From positions 186,001 to 250,000 of the forward strand of contig CASEMN010000001.1 in the NCBI GenBank assembly GCA_949289045.1: a DNA stretch of 64,000 nt, in the 5' to 3' direction. The translations under genes were made by a program, and so were the position numbers. Below are positions 50,543 to 60,522 of the stretch, one piece after another. Under the pieces are notes generated by a model. It saw only the letters and a list, made by a program, of their open reading frames with translations. It had not been told where the DNA came from and did not search any database. The stretch is from an uncultured Oscillospiraceae bacterium. Its GTDB lineage: Bacteria > Bacillota > Clostridia > Oscillospirales > Acutalibacteraceae. Position 1 is the stretch's first letter. The number at the start of each line of letters is the position of its first letter.

Positions 50543-51704
50543 GAAAACAAGAAAGAAAAAACGTAAGGGAAGCTTATTGAAGCCTTTTCTTATTATTTTA
50601 GTTGTACTTATGCTACTTTTATTGGCGGCAAACGCTTTTGCAGGCACAACGATTTCCGGAATCGGGAATGCACTGACAGGATATGTTGAAAAATTAAGTA
50701 GCGGAAACGGATATCCATATGATATTTCATCTGAAAACCTGAAAAATGTCTATCCTTCTGATTCCAATATAATTTTACTTACTGATGTTTACGCCAGAAC
50801 TTTATCCCCTGGTGCAAAGATGAAACTGAATGTTCAGCATAATTATTCTGCACCGGTTGTAGATGCAAACGGTTCAAGATTTATCATTTATGATCGTGAC
50901 AGCAAACATTATCGCATTGTAAACGGAAAAACGATATCCGATCAAATGGAAGCGGAGGGAAATATCCTTACCTGTGATATGGCCGGGAATGGAAGCTTTG
51001 CAATCGCTTCAAGATCAGAACAGACTGCCAGTACTTTCACGGTCTATGACAGAAAATTTAACGAAGTGTTCAAATGGAATTCATCTTCTGACCATATTAT
51101 TGACGTTGCTCTTACAGACAATGGGAAATATGTGGCCGTCGCTGCGTTAGGAGCAGAAAAGGGTGAAGTGTATTCTAAAGTATTGATTTTCAATGTAAAA
51201 TCGTCTGAAGCTTTAGGAGAATTTAAATTTAGTGGTACAGCAGTGGCCGACTTGCATTTCACCTCAAGAGGATATTTATATATTACCGGCGATAATATGT
51301 TTACAATTATTGATAAAAACAAGAGCGAAATTAAGAGCCAGGAAACTTTTGAAGCAGGTGCGCTGAAATTTATTTCTGTAGGAGAAAACGGCGAAACCGC
51401 AGTAATGTTTTCAAAATACGGAAGCGATAATACGGGAACAGTCAAATATTATTCTTATAAGGGAGAAGAAAGCTATTCTTTTGACAGTCAGTCTTCAATT
51501 TACGGTGTAGCTGCCGGTAAAAATAAGTTTGCGGTTTACTATGGCGATGAAATAATCGTTTATAATAGTGAAGGTCAAGAAAAAGACCGAAAAAATAGTA
51601 CTGCAGATTATGATAAACTTTTTTATGCCGGCTCGGAGCTTTATTTGTGCCGTACCGGAAGGATCGATACTTTTTCCTCTTTGGAAGATTCGTCTGATAG
51701 TTGA
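50535..51704 (+). CDS. Membrane-anchored propeller-like protein (DUF5711-like)
   Basis: 389 residues from TTG 50535, with GGAGGTGA about 7 nt upstream; an ATG at 50520 is possible but lies 5' of that site. A basic start (EKTRKKKRKG) and one membrane helix (FLIILVVLMLLLLAANAFAG, about 18-37) are followed by an external domain of repeated beta strands (DANGSRFIIYDRDSKHYRIV, LTDNGKYVAVAAL) like an irregular beta-propeller. I recall this as DUF5711, often near truA and cvpA in Clostridia. Probably envelope-associated; function unknown. Confidence 0.78.
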   Translation: MAEKTRKKKRKGSLLKPFLIILVVLMLLLLAANAFAGTTISGIGNALTGYVEKLSSGNGYPYDISSENLKNVYPSDSNIILLTDVYARTLSPGAKMKLNVQHNYSAPVVDANGSRFIIYDRDSKHYRIVNGKTISDQMEAEGNILTCDMAGNGSFAIASRSEQTASTFTVYDRKFNEVFKWNSSSDHIIDVALTDNGKYVAVAALGAEKGEVYSKVLIFNVKSSEALGEFKFSGTAVADLHFTSRGYLYITGDNMFTIIDKNKSEIKSQETFEAGALKFISVGENGETAVMFSKYGSDNTGTVKYYSYKGEESYSFDSQSSIYGVAAGKNKFAVYYGDEIIVYNSEGQEKDRKNSTADYDKLFYAGSELYLCRTGRIDTFSSLEDSSDS

Positions 51705-51762
51705 GTATTACAGATTTGTGTGATACAATAAACTTTAATCAATGATTTAGCGAGGTGTATTA

Positions 51763-52494
51763 ATGGGTAACGCAATTTCTTATGGTTGGATTTTGGATAT
51801 ATTTTTTCTTTTGTTTTCAGTACTGACAATATTGGTAGCAAGAAAAAAAGGTTTTGTCTTATCACTTTTGGATTTTGCAGCTTTCTTCTTAGCTGTTTTT
51901 TTGGCAATTCCGGTAAGCGGATGGCTTGCAGAAGGTATTTATAATACCTTTATTTCACAAAGCGTTGTAACCGCCCTCGAAGCACAGCTCCCGTCATCTG
52001 CCTCTGGTACGGAAATTGCGGCTCAGGTTAATGCAGTACTTGGAAACTTTCCTGATTTTGTGACTTCCTATGCTTCTTCAATCGGAATTGATATTTCTGA
52101 AATTTCAAGACAGGTTTCTGCTGCTGGCGCTTCTGTAGGTTCGCTCGCTCAGACTGTGGAAGCCAATATAGTTGCTCCTATTGTTACAGCGGTATGTAAA
52201 GCAATAATTTTTGTTATCCTCCTTATAGTTTTTCTTATTGTTTTAAAAATCGCTGCCAGACTTATCAATCAATTCTTTAAACTTCCTGTTCTTAAAACTC
52301 TCAACGGTACTTTAGGGGCAGTTTTAGGAGTCTTTAAGGCTATTGTAGGTATTGTTATTATTTGTTCGGTAATTGGGCTCATAGGCGAGCTTACAGCCGA
52401 AAGTACTCCGGTAATTCAAAATTCCGTTAACGATTCAATTGTTGCAGAATTTGTGAATGACCATAATCCGGTAATAGAATATTTATCCAAATAA
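51763..52494 (+). CDS. CvpA-family membrane protein
   Basis: 243 residues. Four hydrophobic segments: about 5-27 (WILDIFFLLFSVLTILVAR), 33-55, 140-165 and 185-205. The ARKKGFVLSLLDFAAFFLAVFLA stretch and the later LRINQFFKLP-like link (KIAARLINQFFKLPVLKTLNGTLGAVLG) match the CvpA/YshB pattern. The central loop of about 80 residues is unusually long for the family. CvpA proteins influence colicin production and envelope integrity. GCGAGGTG precedes the ATG. The gene is 58 bp after the propeller-like gene and 14 bp before pgsA. Confidence 0.82.
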   Translation: MGNAISYGWILDIFFLLFSVLTILVARKKGFVLSLLDFAAFFLAVFLAIPVSGWLAEGIYNTFISQSVVTALEAQLPSSASGTEIAAQVNAVLGNFPDFVTSYASSIGIDISEISRQVSAAGASVGSLAQTVEANIVAPIVTAVCKAIIFVILLIVFLIVLKIAARLINQFFKLPVLKTLNGTLGAVLGVFKAIVGIVIICSVIGLIGELTAESTPVIQNSVNDSIVAEFVNDHNPVIEYLSK

Positions 52495-52508
52495 ATGAGG
52501 TGTTGTAA

Positions 52509-53138
52509 TTGAAAGATTTATTTAAGGGCTGTTGGACTATTCCTAATTTACTTTCCTTAATCAGAATTGCGCTTATTCCCGTTTTCGCTGTTCTGTTTTA
52601 TAACGGAGAGTATCTTTGGGCTGTGTTTGTTCTGTTTTTATCAGGTATTTCCGATACTCTTGACGGAAGAATTGCGAGACGATTCAATCAGATTAGCGCT
52701 CTTGGAAAGATCCTTGACCCAGTTGCTGATAAACTCACACAAATTACGATTGCTGTTGTTCTGTTTTTAGAATTCCGCAAGCCTGAAAGCGGAAAAGCAA
52801 TGAATATATTTGCTTGGGTTTTCCTTTTCTTCCTTGCAAAAGAGCTCATTATGATTCTTGGCGGTCTGTTTATGCTCTGTAAGGGTCTGAGACCTGGTGC
52901 TGCTGAAATCTACGGAAAAATTGCCACCCTTGTTTTCTATTCGGTTATGACCCTTATAATTGCATTTGGTCCCTCTTTTGGAGCATTTACAAACCTTGGT
53001 TTAGCTCCTATGCCGGAATGGCTCATAATGATACTTGTAGTTATTTCCGCTATTGCAACTCTTGTGGCATTTTGCAGTTATATACCGGGATTTTTTGCAG
53101 AACTTAAAAAGGCAAAAAAAGATCAAGAAAGTAAATAA
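52509..53138 (+). CDS. pgsA: CDP-diacylglycerol-glycerol-3-phosphate 3-phosphatidyltransferase
   Basis: 209 residues from TTG 52509 with GAGGTG 8 nt upstream. The CDP-alcohol phosphatidyltransferase signature is complete: SDTLDGRIARRFNQISALGKILDPVADKL (DxxDGxxAR...GxxxDxxxD). Six hydrophobic segments span the length. It makes phosphatidylglycerol phosphate, the first step to phosphatidylglycerol and cardiolipin. A C-terminal Lys-rich tail is cytoplasmic. Confidence 0.94.
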   Translation: MKDLFKGCWTIPNLLSLIRIALIPVFAVLFYNGEYLWAVFVLFLSGISDTLDGRIARRFNQISALGKILDPVADKLTQITIAVVLFLEFRKPESGKAMNIFAWVFLFFLAKELIMILGGLFMLCKGLRPGAAEIYGKIATLVFYSVMTLIIAFGPSFGAFTNLGLAPMPEWLIMILVVISAIATLVAFCSYIPGFFAELKKAKKDQESK

Positions 53139-53213
53139 TTACACTGTGCGGGTTCGGGCAAAACCGTCCCGCAATAGTTTTAATCTCTCGTTAAAAGGAG
53201 AAATAAGCAGTTT

Positions 53214-55517
53214 ATGAAAAATATTTTGTGTTCTAAATGTAAGAAACGGCCTGCCGTAATCTTTATTTCAAAGATGGAAGGGGACAAAAGTACCCCAGAA
53301 GGTCTTTGTCTTAAATGTGCAATGGATATGAATATAGGCCCCATTAAACAGATGATGGACAGTATGGGTATTACCGAAGAGGATATTGATGCTGTAAGTG
53401 AACAAATTAATACTATGATGGAAGAAAATGACGGCTTTGAGCCCGGAGGAGCTTCCACATTTCCGCTTATGCAGGGTCTGTTCAATAGCAATGATATAGA
53501 TACATCTATGCTGGAAAACGATAAAGAGGCTTCACAGGAAACTGAAGAGGCTGAGAACGGAACCGAGAAATCTGGAAAAAGCCGAAAGAAAGATAAAAAG
53601 AAGCCCAAGCGTAAATACCTTGAGGCATACTGCACCGATTTAACCAAAAAGGCTCGTGAAGGAAAAATCGACGCTATAATTGGCCGTGAAAACGAGATAT
53701 ATAGAGTTATTCAGATACTCAGCCGAAGAACAAAAAACAATCCTTGCCTTATTGGTGAACCCGGTGTAGGTAAAACAGCTATTGCGGAGGGTCTTGCCCT
53801 TAAAGTAGCAGCTGGTGCTGTTCCTGCAAAGCTTGCAAATAAGGAAATTCATCTTCTTGACCTTACTGCTCTTGTTGCTGGTACCCAGTTTAGAGGACAG
53901 TTTGAAAGCCGTATAAAGGGACTTGTGGATGAAGTCAAGCAGAACGGAAATATAATTCTGTTTATAGACGAGGTTCACAATCTTGTGGGAACAGGTGATG
54001 CAGAAGGTTCAATGAATGCTGCTAATATCCTTAAGCCTGCGCTTTCAAGAGGCGAAATTCAGGTTATAGGTGCTACAACCTTCAATGAATACAGAAAGCA
54101 TATTGAAAAGGATGCCGCTTTAGAGCGTCGTTTCCAGCCCGTGAAGGTTGAGGAACCTTCAATTGAGGATACCTATAAAATGCTTTTAGGTATAAAAAAG
54201 TACTATGAAGATTATCATAAAGTTCGTATAACCGATTCTCTGGTTCATAAAGCAGTTGTATTGTCCGAAAGATTTATCACAGACCGTTTTCTTCCCGATA
54301 AGGCCATCGACCTTCTTGACGAAGCCTGTACCTGTGCAAATCTGAGAAATAAGTACATCAGTGATTACGAAATTAATACAAACAAAATCAAAGAGATGAA
54401 GGAAGAGCTTGAAGATCTCGAAAGCGAAACGGAAAATGTCGATTATGAAGGTATTGCTAAGCTCAGAACTGAGCTTATTGCCTGTGAATCAGCAATGCCG
54501 GAGCTTGAAAAAGCTGCTTCCGATAATAATGTAACCGAGGACGATATTGCAAAAGTAATAAATCTCTGGACAGGAATACCGACTCACAAGATTATAGAAA
54601 GCGATTTAAAGCGCCTTGCAGGACTTGAAGATACCCTTAAATCTTATATCATAGGACAGGATGAGGCTATTGCTCTCGTTTCAGCTGCAATAAGACGAAA
54701 CAGAGTACAGATAAGTCCCAGAAGACGTCCTGCATCATTCATATTTGTAGGACCTACAGGAGTCGGAAAAACTGAGCTTGTAAAACGTCTGGCTGGCGAG
54801 CTTTTTGAAACTCCTGAAACTCTTATCAGACTTGATATGTCAGAGTTTATGGAAAAGCACAGCGTTTCAAGAATTATCGGTTCACCTCCCGGATATGTTG
54901 GCTATGATGAGGCTGGACAGCTTACTGAAAAAGTTAGACGCAAACCTTATTCTGTTCTTCTGTTTGATGAAATTGAAAAGGCTCATCCCGATGTAATGAA
55001 TATTCTTCTTCAGATTCTTGATGAGGGACGCATTACCGATGCACAGGGCAGAACGGTTAATTTTGAAAACACCGTTATAATAATGACCTCCAACGCCGGT
55101 AGTGAAAACAGAGAAGGGGCTATGGGCTTTGGTAAGACTGCAGCTAATGCTTCAAAAGAAAAGGCAATGAAGGCTCTCTCGGAATTTCTCCGTCCTGAGT
55201 TTATCGGACGTGTCGATGAAGTTGTAGTCTTTAATCCTCTGACTCTCAGCGATTATGAAAAGATAGCGACACTTCTTCTTTCCGAGCTTTCAGATCCTCT
55301 CAAGGATAAGGGTATCGCATTCGCTTGGGAAAATGGCGTTGAAGCCATTCTTGCAAAGCAGGCAGATGGTGCCGCCCGCGGTGCAAGAGAGCTGAGAAAT
55401 ATAATTCGCCGAAAGATAGAAGACAGAATTGCTTCAATTATTGTTGAACACTATGATTCACCTTTAAAGGCTATTACTGTTTCGGCAGATGACAATCTTA
55501 CTATTACAGCAGTATAA
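53214..55517 (+). CDS. Clp-type two-AAA ATPase with N-terminal zinc finger
   Basis: 767 residues. The N-terminus is a [12 protein letters not shown] ... CLKCAM zinc-binding segment (residues about 6-40) like that of McsA/ClpE, replacing the usual Clp N repeats. An acidic and basic linker follows. AAA-1 has Walker A GEPGVGKT (181-188) and [14 protein letters not shown]-2 has Walker A GPTGVGKT (513-520) and [14 protein letters not shown]. The loop MGF at 637-639 sits where Clp ATPases carry their LGF/IGF contact for ClpP, so it probably feeds a protease. I read it as a ClpE-like unfoldase. Full length. Confidence 0.9.
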   Translation: MKNILCSKCKKRPAVIFISKMEGDKSTPEGLCLKCAMDMNIGPIKQMMDSMGITEEDIDAVSEQINTMMEENDGFEPGGASTFPLMQGLFNSNDIDTSMLENDKEASQETEEAENGTEKSGKSRKKDKKKPKRKYLEAYCTDLTKKAREGKIDAIIGRENEIYRVIQILSRRTKNNPCLIGEPGVGKTAIAEGLALKVAAGAVPAKLANKEIHLLDLTALVAGTQFRGQFESRIKGLVDEVKQNGNIILFIDEVHNLVGTGDAEGSMNAANILKPALSRGEIQVIGATTFNEYRKHIEKDAALERRFQPVKVEEPSIEDTYKMLLGIKKYYEDYHKVRITDSLVHKAVVLSERFITDRFLPDKAIDLLDEACTCANLRNKYISDYEINTNKIKEMKEELEDLESETENVDYEGIAKLRTELIACESAMPELEKAASDNNVTEDDIAKVINLWTGIPTHKIIESDLKRLAGLEDTLKSYIIGQDEAIALVSAAIRRNRVQISPRRRPASFIFVGPTGVGKTELVKRLAGELFETPETLIRLDMSEFMEKHSVSRIIGSPPGYVGYDEAGQLTEKVRRKPYSVLLFDEIEKAHPDVMNILLQILDEGRITDAQGRTVNFENTVIIMTSNAGSENREGAMGFGKTAANASKEKAMKALSEFLRPEFIGRVDEVVVFNPLTLSDYEKIATLLLSELSDPLKDKGIAFAWENGVEAILAKQADGAARGARELRNIIRRKIEDRIASIIVEHYDSPLKAITVSADDNLTITAV

Positions 55518-55562
55518 GGATATCTTTATATTCACATCAATATAATTACTGTTTGTAAAATT

Positions 55563-55609
55563 AACGGCATTTGATGGCAACTGTATATGTCTTCAAATGC
55601 CGTTTTTAT
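55563..55609 (+). terminator. Terminator of the ruvC-Clp gene run
   Basis: Perfect 12-bp arms (55563-55574, 55593-55604) with an 18-nt loop, followed by TTTT, 46 bp after the Clp ATPase stop. Confidence 0.82.
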
Positions 55610-55665
55610 ATACTGGGTTATTTTGTTTTTCCTAAAAAAATATAAAACAGGATGGATGGTAAACA

Positions 55666-57759
55666 ATGACTGATTTTCCATGGCGTACAGATGAATACGG
55701 CAGGAACTTTTATATTGTTAAAAATGAAAAAACGGAATTAATCTCTTATAGAACAGGAAATTTTTCAGAACAGGGAATAGATTTTTCTGTAACTGAAGAA
55801 ATCATTAACAATGTGCTAAAAATTTCAATAGAGATTTCTGCAAAAGAGAACGTTTCAGCAAAGCGGTTAGGTTTTAGACTGGGTATAGATACATATATGG
55901 ATAAATATCCTCAGTGGAACAGTAAATTATTCCCCACTGCGCTTCGCTGTGAAAAAAACGGCTTTTGGTCTTGTTTCATGACTCCAGAGGGAAAGATGCT
56001 TTCTGTATGCTCTCCGTCAAAAATTGTATCATGGAAAAATGAATATAACAGGGCTGGAAATGATGTAGGTCACAGAATTTATACAAGCTCCGTTGAGTTT
56101 ATAAATACCGATAAACAGCCTGAAAGGCATCCGGAGAACAGTATCAGTGAAATATCTCAAAAGCCGCTGAATTATGAATTATATTATAGTTATATACCCG
56201 ATGAAAAATCACTTTTTGAGTTTGTGTATAAATATGCAGAAATACATGTCCCTTCAGTAAACAAGTTTACCCTGGAACAGGGAGAGAAACTCGTTATTGA
56301 TAGAAAAGAGTATAATGGTAAACTTTCCGATGGCATTAATTTTCTGAATACTCCGGGCAATGCTGAATTAACCGTTTATGTAAGAAAAGACTGGTTTTAT
56401 TATCTTTACTGTGCTCAGAAAAGCGCTCTAAAATGTCAGCAAAAGCCTGGTACTCACTGTGAAAGCTGGTATGGATATTTCACAATGGTGGAATATGCCA
56501 AAATAATAAAAGATACAGGGTATACGAAAAATCTATGTGATCAATTTGATTCATTCTTCAAAAATATTACCAAGGGTTTTAAGCATAAAAAATTAAGGCC
56601 AAAAGCACTTCCTCATCGGTTGCAAAACGTTTCAGCTATGATTTCTCTTTTGGCTGATTTTTATGAGCTTACCGAAAATAAAAAATATCTTGACTATGCC
56701 GACGACATGGCAAAATGGCTTATGAAACTGCAAAGCAAAAAAGACGGTAGTTACAGGAGCTTTGCAACTCATTATACGTGTGTAATTTATCCCGCTAAAT
56801 CAATGTTAGAACTCGCTGTAACGGAAAGAAATGCTGGACTTTCGGAGCGAAGCGAAATTCATTTTTTAAGTGCAAGAAAAGCTATCAGAAATCTTGCTGA
56901 GCTTATGGACGATATTGCAACAGAAGGTCAGATGACTTTTGAAGATGGTATGATTTCATGCGAAAGTTTGCAAATGGCATACCTTGCACTTTTAACAGAT
57001 GATGAAAATGAAAGAAAGGAACTTACAAAAGCAGCTGAAATCATTCTAAACAAGCACATATGCCTTGAACAGCAATTTCTTCCTGATTGCAGAGTACGAG
57101 GATGTACACTGCGATTTTGGGAAGCAAGATATGATGTTAATTTCTTTGCAAATATGCTGAATTGTCCTCACGGTTGGACAAGTTGGAAGAATTATGCCTC
57201 CTATTATCTCTATCTTTTAACAGGCAAATTATATTATCTCAAAGATTTGATGAATACTTTAGGAGCTTGTATGCAGTGTGTAGACGAAAACGGAGAGCTT
57301 AGGTGGGCATATATTTCCGACCCATGCGTTAGTGGTCTTCGTTTAAAAAATAGATGTGAGCCAAATAATATATCTTTTGAAAATTCGACGGTAGGAGAAG
57401 AGTATCTACCTATGATTTCTGATTGGTTCCGTCATAGCGAAAAAAAGCTTGTACATCAATATATACGCTATATAAATCTTCCTGCAACATGGAAGAAAGA
57501 TTATGGCGGAAGCTGTGATAACGATGTTCATGAGCATTTTAAATGTCTTTGTGAAACAGTTTTCGGAAAAGCCTTTATCCATGAAAATGATGACGGCACC
57601 TTTGAAACATATAACTGCCAAAAGACAGATTCAGTTTTTGAAAGAGGTGATAAATACTTAAATACATTAGTAGTTTACTCAGAAAATATTGACAAAATTG
57701 TTTTCAATAATAGAGAATTTGATTTGCATAAGGGTATTAATATTATTGAGTTAAAGTAA
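55666..57759 (+). CDS. Large protein with an (alpha/alpha)6-barrel-like domain, probable glycosidase relative
   Basis: 697 residues, family not named. The first 230 residues are beta-rich. From about 250 on the sequence is a helical array with Trp/Tyr/Asp-rich turns (WYGYFTMVEYAKIIKDTGYTKN, MISLLADFYELTENKKYLDYADDMAKWL, FWEARYDVNFFANMLNCPHGWTSWKNYASYYLYLLTG), the pattern of (alpha/alpha)6 barrels of glycoside hydrolases or lyases. No signal peptide, so intracellular. It may act on imported oligosaccharides. Flanked by a terminator and a minus-strand gene, so it is a single-gene unit. The catalytic acids cannot be picked with confidence. Confidence 0.68.
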   Translation: MTDFPWRTDEYGRNFYIVKNEKTELISYRTGNFSEQGIDFSVTEEIINNVLKISIEISAKENVSAKRLGFRLGIDTYMDKYPQWNSKLFPTALRCEKNGFWSCFMTPEGKMLSVCSPSKIVSWKNEYNRAGNDVGHRIYTSSVEFINTDKQPERHPENSISEISQKPLNYELYYSYIPDEKSLFEFVYKYAEIHVPSVNKFTLEQGEKLVIDRKEYNGKLSDGINFLNTPGNAELTVYVRKDWFYYLYCAQKSALKCQQKPGTHCESWYGYFTMVEYAKIIKDTGYTKNLCDQFDSFFKNITKGFKHKKLRPKALPHRLQNVSAMISLLADFYELTENKKYLDYADDMAKWLMKLQSKKDGSYRSFATHYTCVIYPAKSMLELAVTERNAGLSERSEIHFLSARKAIRNLAELMDDIATEGQMTFEDGMISCESLQMAYLALLTDDENERKELTKAAEIILNKHICLEQQFLPDCRVRGCTLRFWEARYDVNFFANMLNCPHGWTSWKNYASYYLYLLTGKLYYLKDLMNTLGACMQCVDENGELRWAYISDPCVSGLRLKNRCEPNNISFENSTVGEEYLPMISDWFRHSEKKLVHQYIRYINLPATWKKDYGGSCDNDVHEHFKCLCETVFGKAFIHENDDGTFETYNCQKTDSVFERGDKYLNTLVVYSENIDKIVFNNREFDLHKGINIIELK

Positions 57760-57792
57760 AATTTGCTATAGAAAGAGGAGAGTGCATATTTT

Positions 57793-58173
57793 TTAAAAAA
57801 TGTTTCTCAGAGATAATTTTTCCTCCTCTTTTATAAAAGCAGCTTGTGCCTTTAATTCAACGCAATATTCTTTATATTCATCAATTTTTTTGTTTTCTGC
57901 AAAATAAATAAGCTTTTCTATAATTTCATCCATACTTTCCGTTTCTCCATGTGGCGTTATTGCGGAAAGTATGGATTCTTTTTTTATCCATGTATTTTTA
58001 ATTTTTTGTGCCGTTATAAGCATTTGTTCAGTATTATTTTCTTCCGCAGATTTTAGGGCAGTGTCGGATAGAGAAATGATGGTGTCAGTTGTATTATTTA
58101 AAAAGCAATAACTTAAACTGCATACTACAATTGCCCCTATTAACAAAGCGGCTGCGATTATACTTCTTTTCAA
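57793..58173 (-). CDS. DUF4363-like protein
   Basis: 126 residues with an N-terminal membrane anchor (about 5-25, AAALLIGAIVVCSLSYCFL) and a helical external domain containing IKNTWIKKESILSAITPHGE, which matches what I know as DUF4363. It overlaps the end of the DUF421 gene by 4 bp. This pair is a common neighbour set in spore-forming Clostridia; function unknown. Confidence 0.82.
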   Translation of the reverse strand: MKRSIIAAALLIGAIVVCSLSYCFLNNTTDTIISLSDTALKSAEENNTEQMLITAQKIKNTWIKKESILSAITPHGETESMDEIIEKLIYFAENKKIDEYKEYCVELKAQAAFIKEEEKLSLRNIF

Positions 58174-58847
58174 ATTTTGGGATCCCTTCTTACTATATTT
58201 GTTTTTCCGTTTTTATCAGCTGTCATAAGCATTATATCTTCAACATTAAGTGATTTCTTTTTTATTATTTTGAGAAGTTTTTCTTCAGTCAAATTACATT
58301 CTTTAAAAGCTGCTTTTTTAATTTCGCCGTCTGATATAACTGTGCAAGCCATACCGCAGTTCGGTGGATTAATATTCAGCATCTCTGCTGTAACTGTTTG
58401 TTTTTCCGGTTTTAAAAGTACGCTTAACGAACCATTAGTTTCAACAATTGCGTACTGAACATCTGAAATATCAAAAACATCTTTTTGTCTTAAAGCCTCT
58501 GTTAGATCATCAATTGTTAAGCGAAGTCTTTTAAGCTGCTGTTGGTCTATAGTTCCGTCACGAATAACGATAATTGAGTTACCTTCAACGGCTGTACGAA
58601 GCTTCATAAATTTAAGGCTTGCCGCAGAAAGAAGTATTTCTAAAGAGACAAGAAGCAATACTGCGATAATGCTGCTGAGCAGCGGTAGTGAATTATCCTG
58701 CATTGGAACAGTTACAATTTCAGAAATTAAAATTGTTATTACAAATTCTGCTGGCTGTAATTGTCCAATCTGCCTTTTTCCCATCAGCTTAACCATAAGT
58801 ATTACAAAAACATACAGAATAGCCGCTCTTATAAGGGTTATCGTCAA
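58170..58847 (-). CDS. DUF421 (YetF/YrbG-like) membrane protein
   Basis: 225 residues from TTG 58847, which has GGGAGG 8 nt upstream on the minus strand. A longer reading frame extends to 59204 but would run into the oppositely oriented ger gene and lacks a ribosome binding site. Three membrane helices (ILYVFVILMVKLMGKRQIGQLQ, FVITILISEIVTVPM, SSIIAVLLLVSLEILL) precede the DUF421 soluble domain with IVIRDGTIDQQQLKRLRLTIDDLTEALRQKDVFDISDVQYAIVETNG. Coupled to the DUF4363 gene. YetF-family members have been linked to spores; the link here is by family and neighbours. Confidence 0.88.
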   Translation of the reverse strand: MTITLIRAAILYVFVILMVKLMGKRQIGQLQPAEFVITILISEIVTVPMQDNSLPLLSSIIAVLLLVSLEILLSAASLKFMKLRTAVEGNSIIVIRDGTIDQQQLKRLRLTIDDLTEALRQKDVFDISDVQYAIVETNGSLSVLLKPEKQTVTAEMLNINPPNCGMACTVISDGEIKKAAFKECNLTEEKLLKIIKKKSLNVEDIMLMTADKNGKTNIVRRDPKI

Positions 58848-58995
58848 AAGTATCGACCTCCCGGAATAAGGAATAATTTTATTATGTAAAAAATATCCTT
58901 GCTTATTCTTAGAAACTACTTTTTCAATATAGGGGAGGAATAATTTGTATAAAAAAAGCAATAACAACATTGAGTAAAGGGCGGAAGGTGAAATT

Positions 58996-60522
58996 ATGTT
59001 TGATTTTTTAAAAAAGGCAATTGATAAAAAATATGCTCCAGTTGACGCTGCTAATGAGGCTCCGGAAATACCGATAAGCTGTTCGCTAAAAGAAAACTTA
59101 TCATATCTTAAATCCAAATTCGGTGGTAGTTTTGATTTGCTTATTAGAGAAGTAAAAATTGGCGGTAATGATGCAGCTTTTATTGTCTGTGACGGTATGT
59201 GCAATAATTTGTTTTTGTCTCAAAGCGTTATTTGGCCAATATTAAATTCAGAAAAAATAAGCGGAACTCCTGAAGAACAGATAGAAATTATTAAAACAGT
59301 TGTAATAACAGATATAGAAAAAATACAAACTGATAATATGTCCAAAATCATTTCAGCCCTTACTTCCGGTTTTATTGTGGTTATGATAGACGGTTCTGCT
59401 AAGGTGGCCACTTTCGGTGTACAGGGTTATCCGATGAGAAGTATTGATGAACCTTCCACTGAAGTTCAGGAGCGAGGCGCAAGGGAAGGCTTTGTAGAAA
59501 ATTTCAAAATGAACGCAAGTCTTGTACGTAGAAGGCTGCAAACCCCTGACGCAAGAATAGAGATGATACAAATGGGTAAGGCATCCTCTACAAGAGTTTG
59601 CATTTGTTATATGAATGACAGAGTGGACAAGAAAATCCTTGCTAATGTAAAGAAGAGACTTAGTGAAGCTGAATTTGATACTGTTTTTGAGTCCGGATAT
59701 ATTCAGCCGTATCTTGACCAAAAAGGATTGTCTTTTTTCAGCGGCGTAGGGGTTACCGAAAGACCGGATGTTTTTTGTTCAAAGCTTACCGAGGGACGAA
59801 TAGGTATTTTTGTAGATGGTACTCCCTTTGCACTAATAGTGCCATATTTATTTATTGAACATTTTCATTCCTTTGACGACTATGCAAATCGGCCTTATTA
59901 TGCTCTATTTATAAGACTGCTTAAAATTATTTCTTTTTTTCTGAGTGTATTTACTCCGGGACTTTATGTTGCTGTTGCAACTTTCAGCCAGGAGCTTTTG
60001 CCGAAGACACTGCTCTTTGATATAATTTCCTCTCACGCCAAAACGCCCTTCCCTATATTGCTGGAGGCTGTGATTATCCATATCATTTTTGAAGTAATGC
60101 GTGAAGCGGGACTTAGACTTCCAAAATCAATTGGTCATGCAGCAAGTATTGTAGGAGGTCTTGTAATAGGTGAGGCGGCTGTATCTGCAGGACTTATTGC
60201 GCCTCCTATGCTGATAGTCGTTGCATTAACGGCCATAACTTCATTTGTTGTTCCAAATCTTTATGAGCCAATGGCGGTTTTGCGTCTGATTTTCATTTTT
60301 GTTGGTGGAATAATGGGGCTTTATGGAATAGGTGCAGTGTGTATTTTAATTCTGTTCAATATGTGCAGAATCAATCCTTACGGAATACCGTTTATGTCTC
60401 CGTTTTCTCCTTTTGAAACTGCAGCAATAAGAGATACTATTTTAAGACTTGGCTGGAAGCAGCTGAGTAAAAGAAAAATGAAAATACAGGACCTTAACGG
60501 AGAAAGGCGTGGAAAAGCTTAA
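58996..60522 (+). CDS. Spore germination protein, GerA family (receptor A subunit)
   Basis: 508 residues. The soluble N-terminal half (SCSLKENLSYLKSKFGGSFDLLIREV) contains VATFGVQGYPMRSIDEPSTEVQERGAREGFVENFKMNASLVRRRL, strongly conserved in GerA proteins. The C-terminal half has five or so membrane helices with IGHAASIVGGLVIGEAAVSAGLIAPPMLIVVALTAI. GAAGGTG precedes the ATG. First gene of an A-B-C germinant-receptor operon. These receptors sit in the inner spore membrane and respond to nutrients. Confidence 0.95.
   Translation: MFDFLKKAIDKKYAPVDAANEAPEIPISCSLKENLSYLKSKFGGSFDLLIREVKIGGNDAAFIVCDGMCNNLFLSQSVIWPILNSEKISGTPEEQIEIIKTVVITDIEKIQTDNMSKIISALTSGFIVVMIDGSAKVATFGVQGYPMRSIDEPSTEVQERGAREGFVENFKMNASLVRRRLQTPDARIEMIQMGKASSTRVCICYMNDRVDKKILANVKKRLSEAEFDTVFESGYIQPYLDQKGLSFFSGVGVTERPDVFCSKLTEGRIGIFVDGTPFALIVPYLFIEHFHSFDDYANRPYYALFIRLLKIISFFLSVFTPGLYVAVATFSQELLPKTLLFDIISSHAKTPFPILLEAVIIHIIFEVMREAGLRLPKSIGHAASIVGGLVIGEAAVSAGLIAPPMLIVVALTAITSFVVPNLYEPMAVLRLIFIFVGGIMGLYGIGAVCILILFNMCRINPYGIPFMSPFSPFETAAIRDTILRLGWKQLSKRKMKIQDLNGERRGKA

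Noticed and set aside
58170..59204. A 344-codon version of the DUF421 gene
   Set aside because: The extra N-terminus has no ribosome binding site, overlaps the oppositely oriented ger gene, and lies upstream of a well-placed TTG with GGGAGG.
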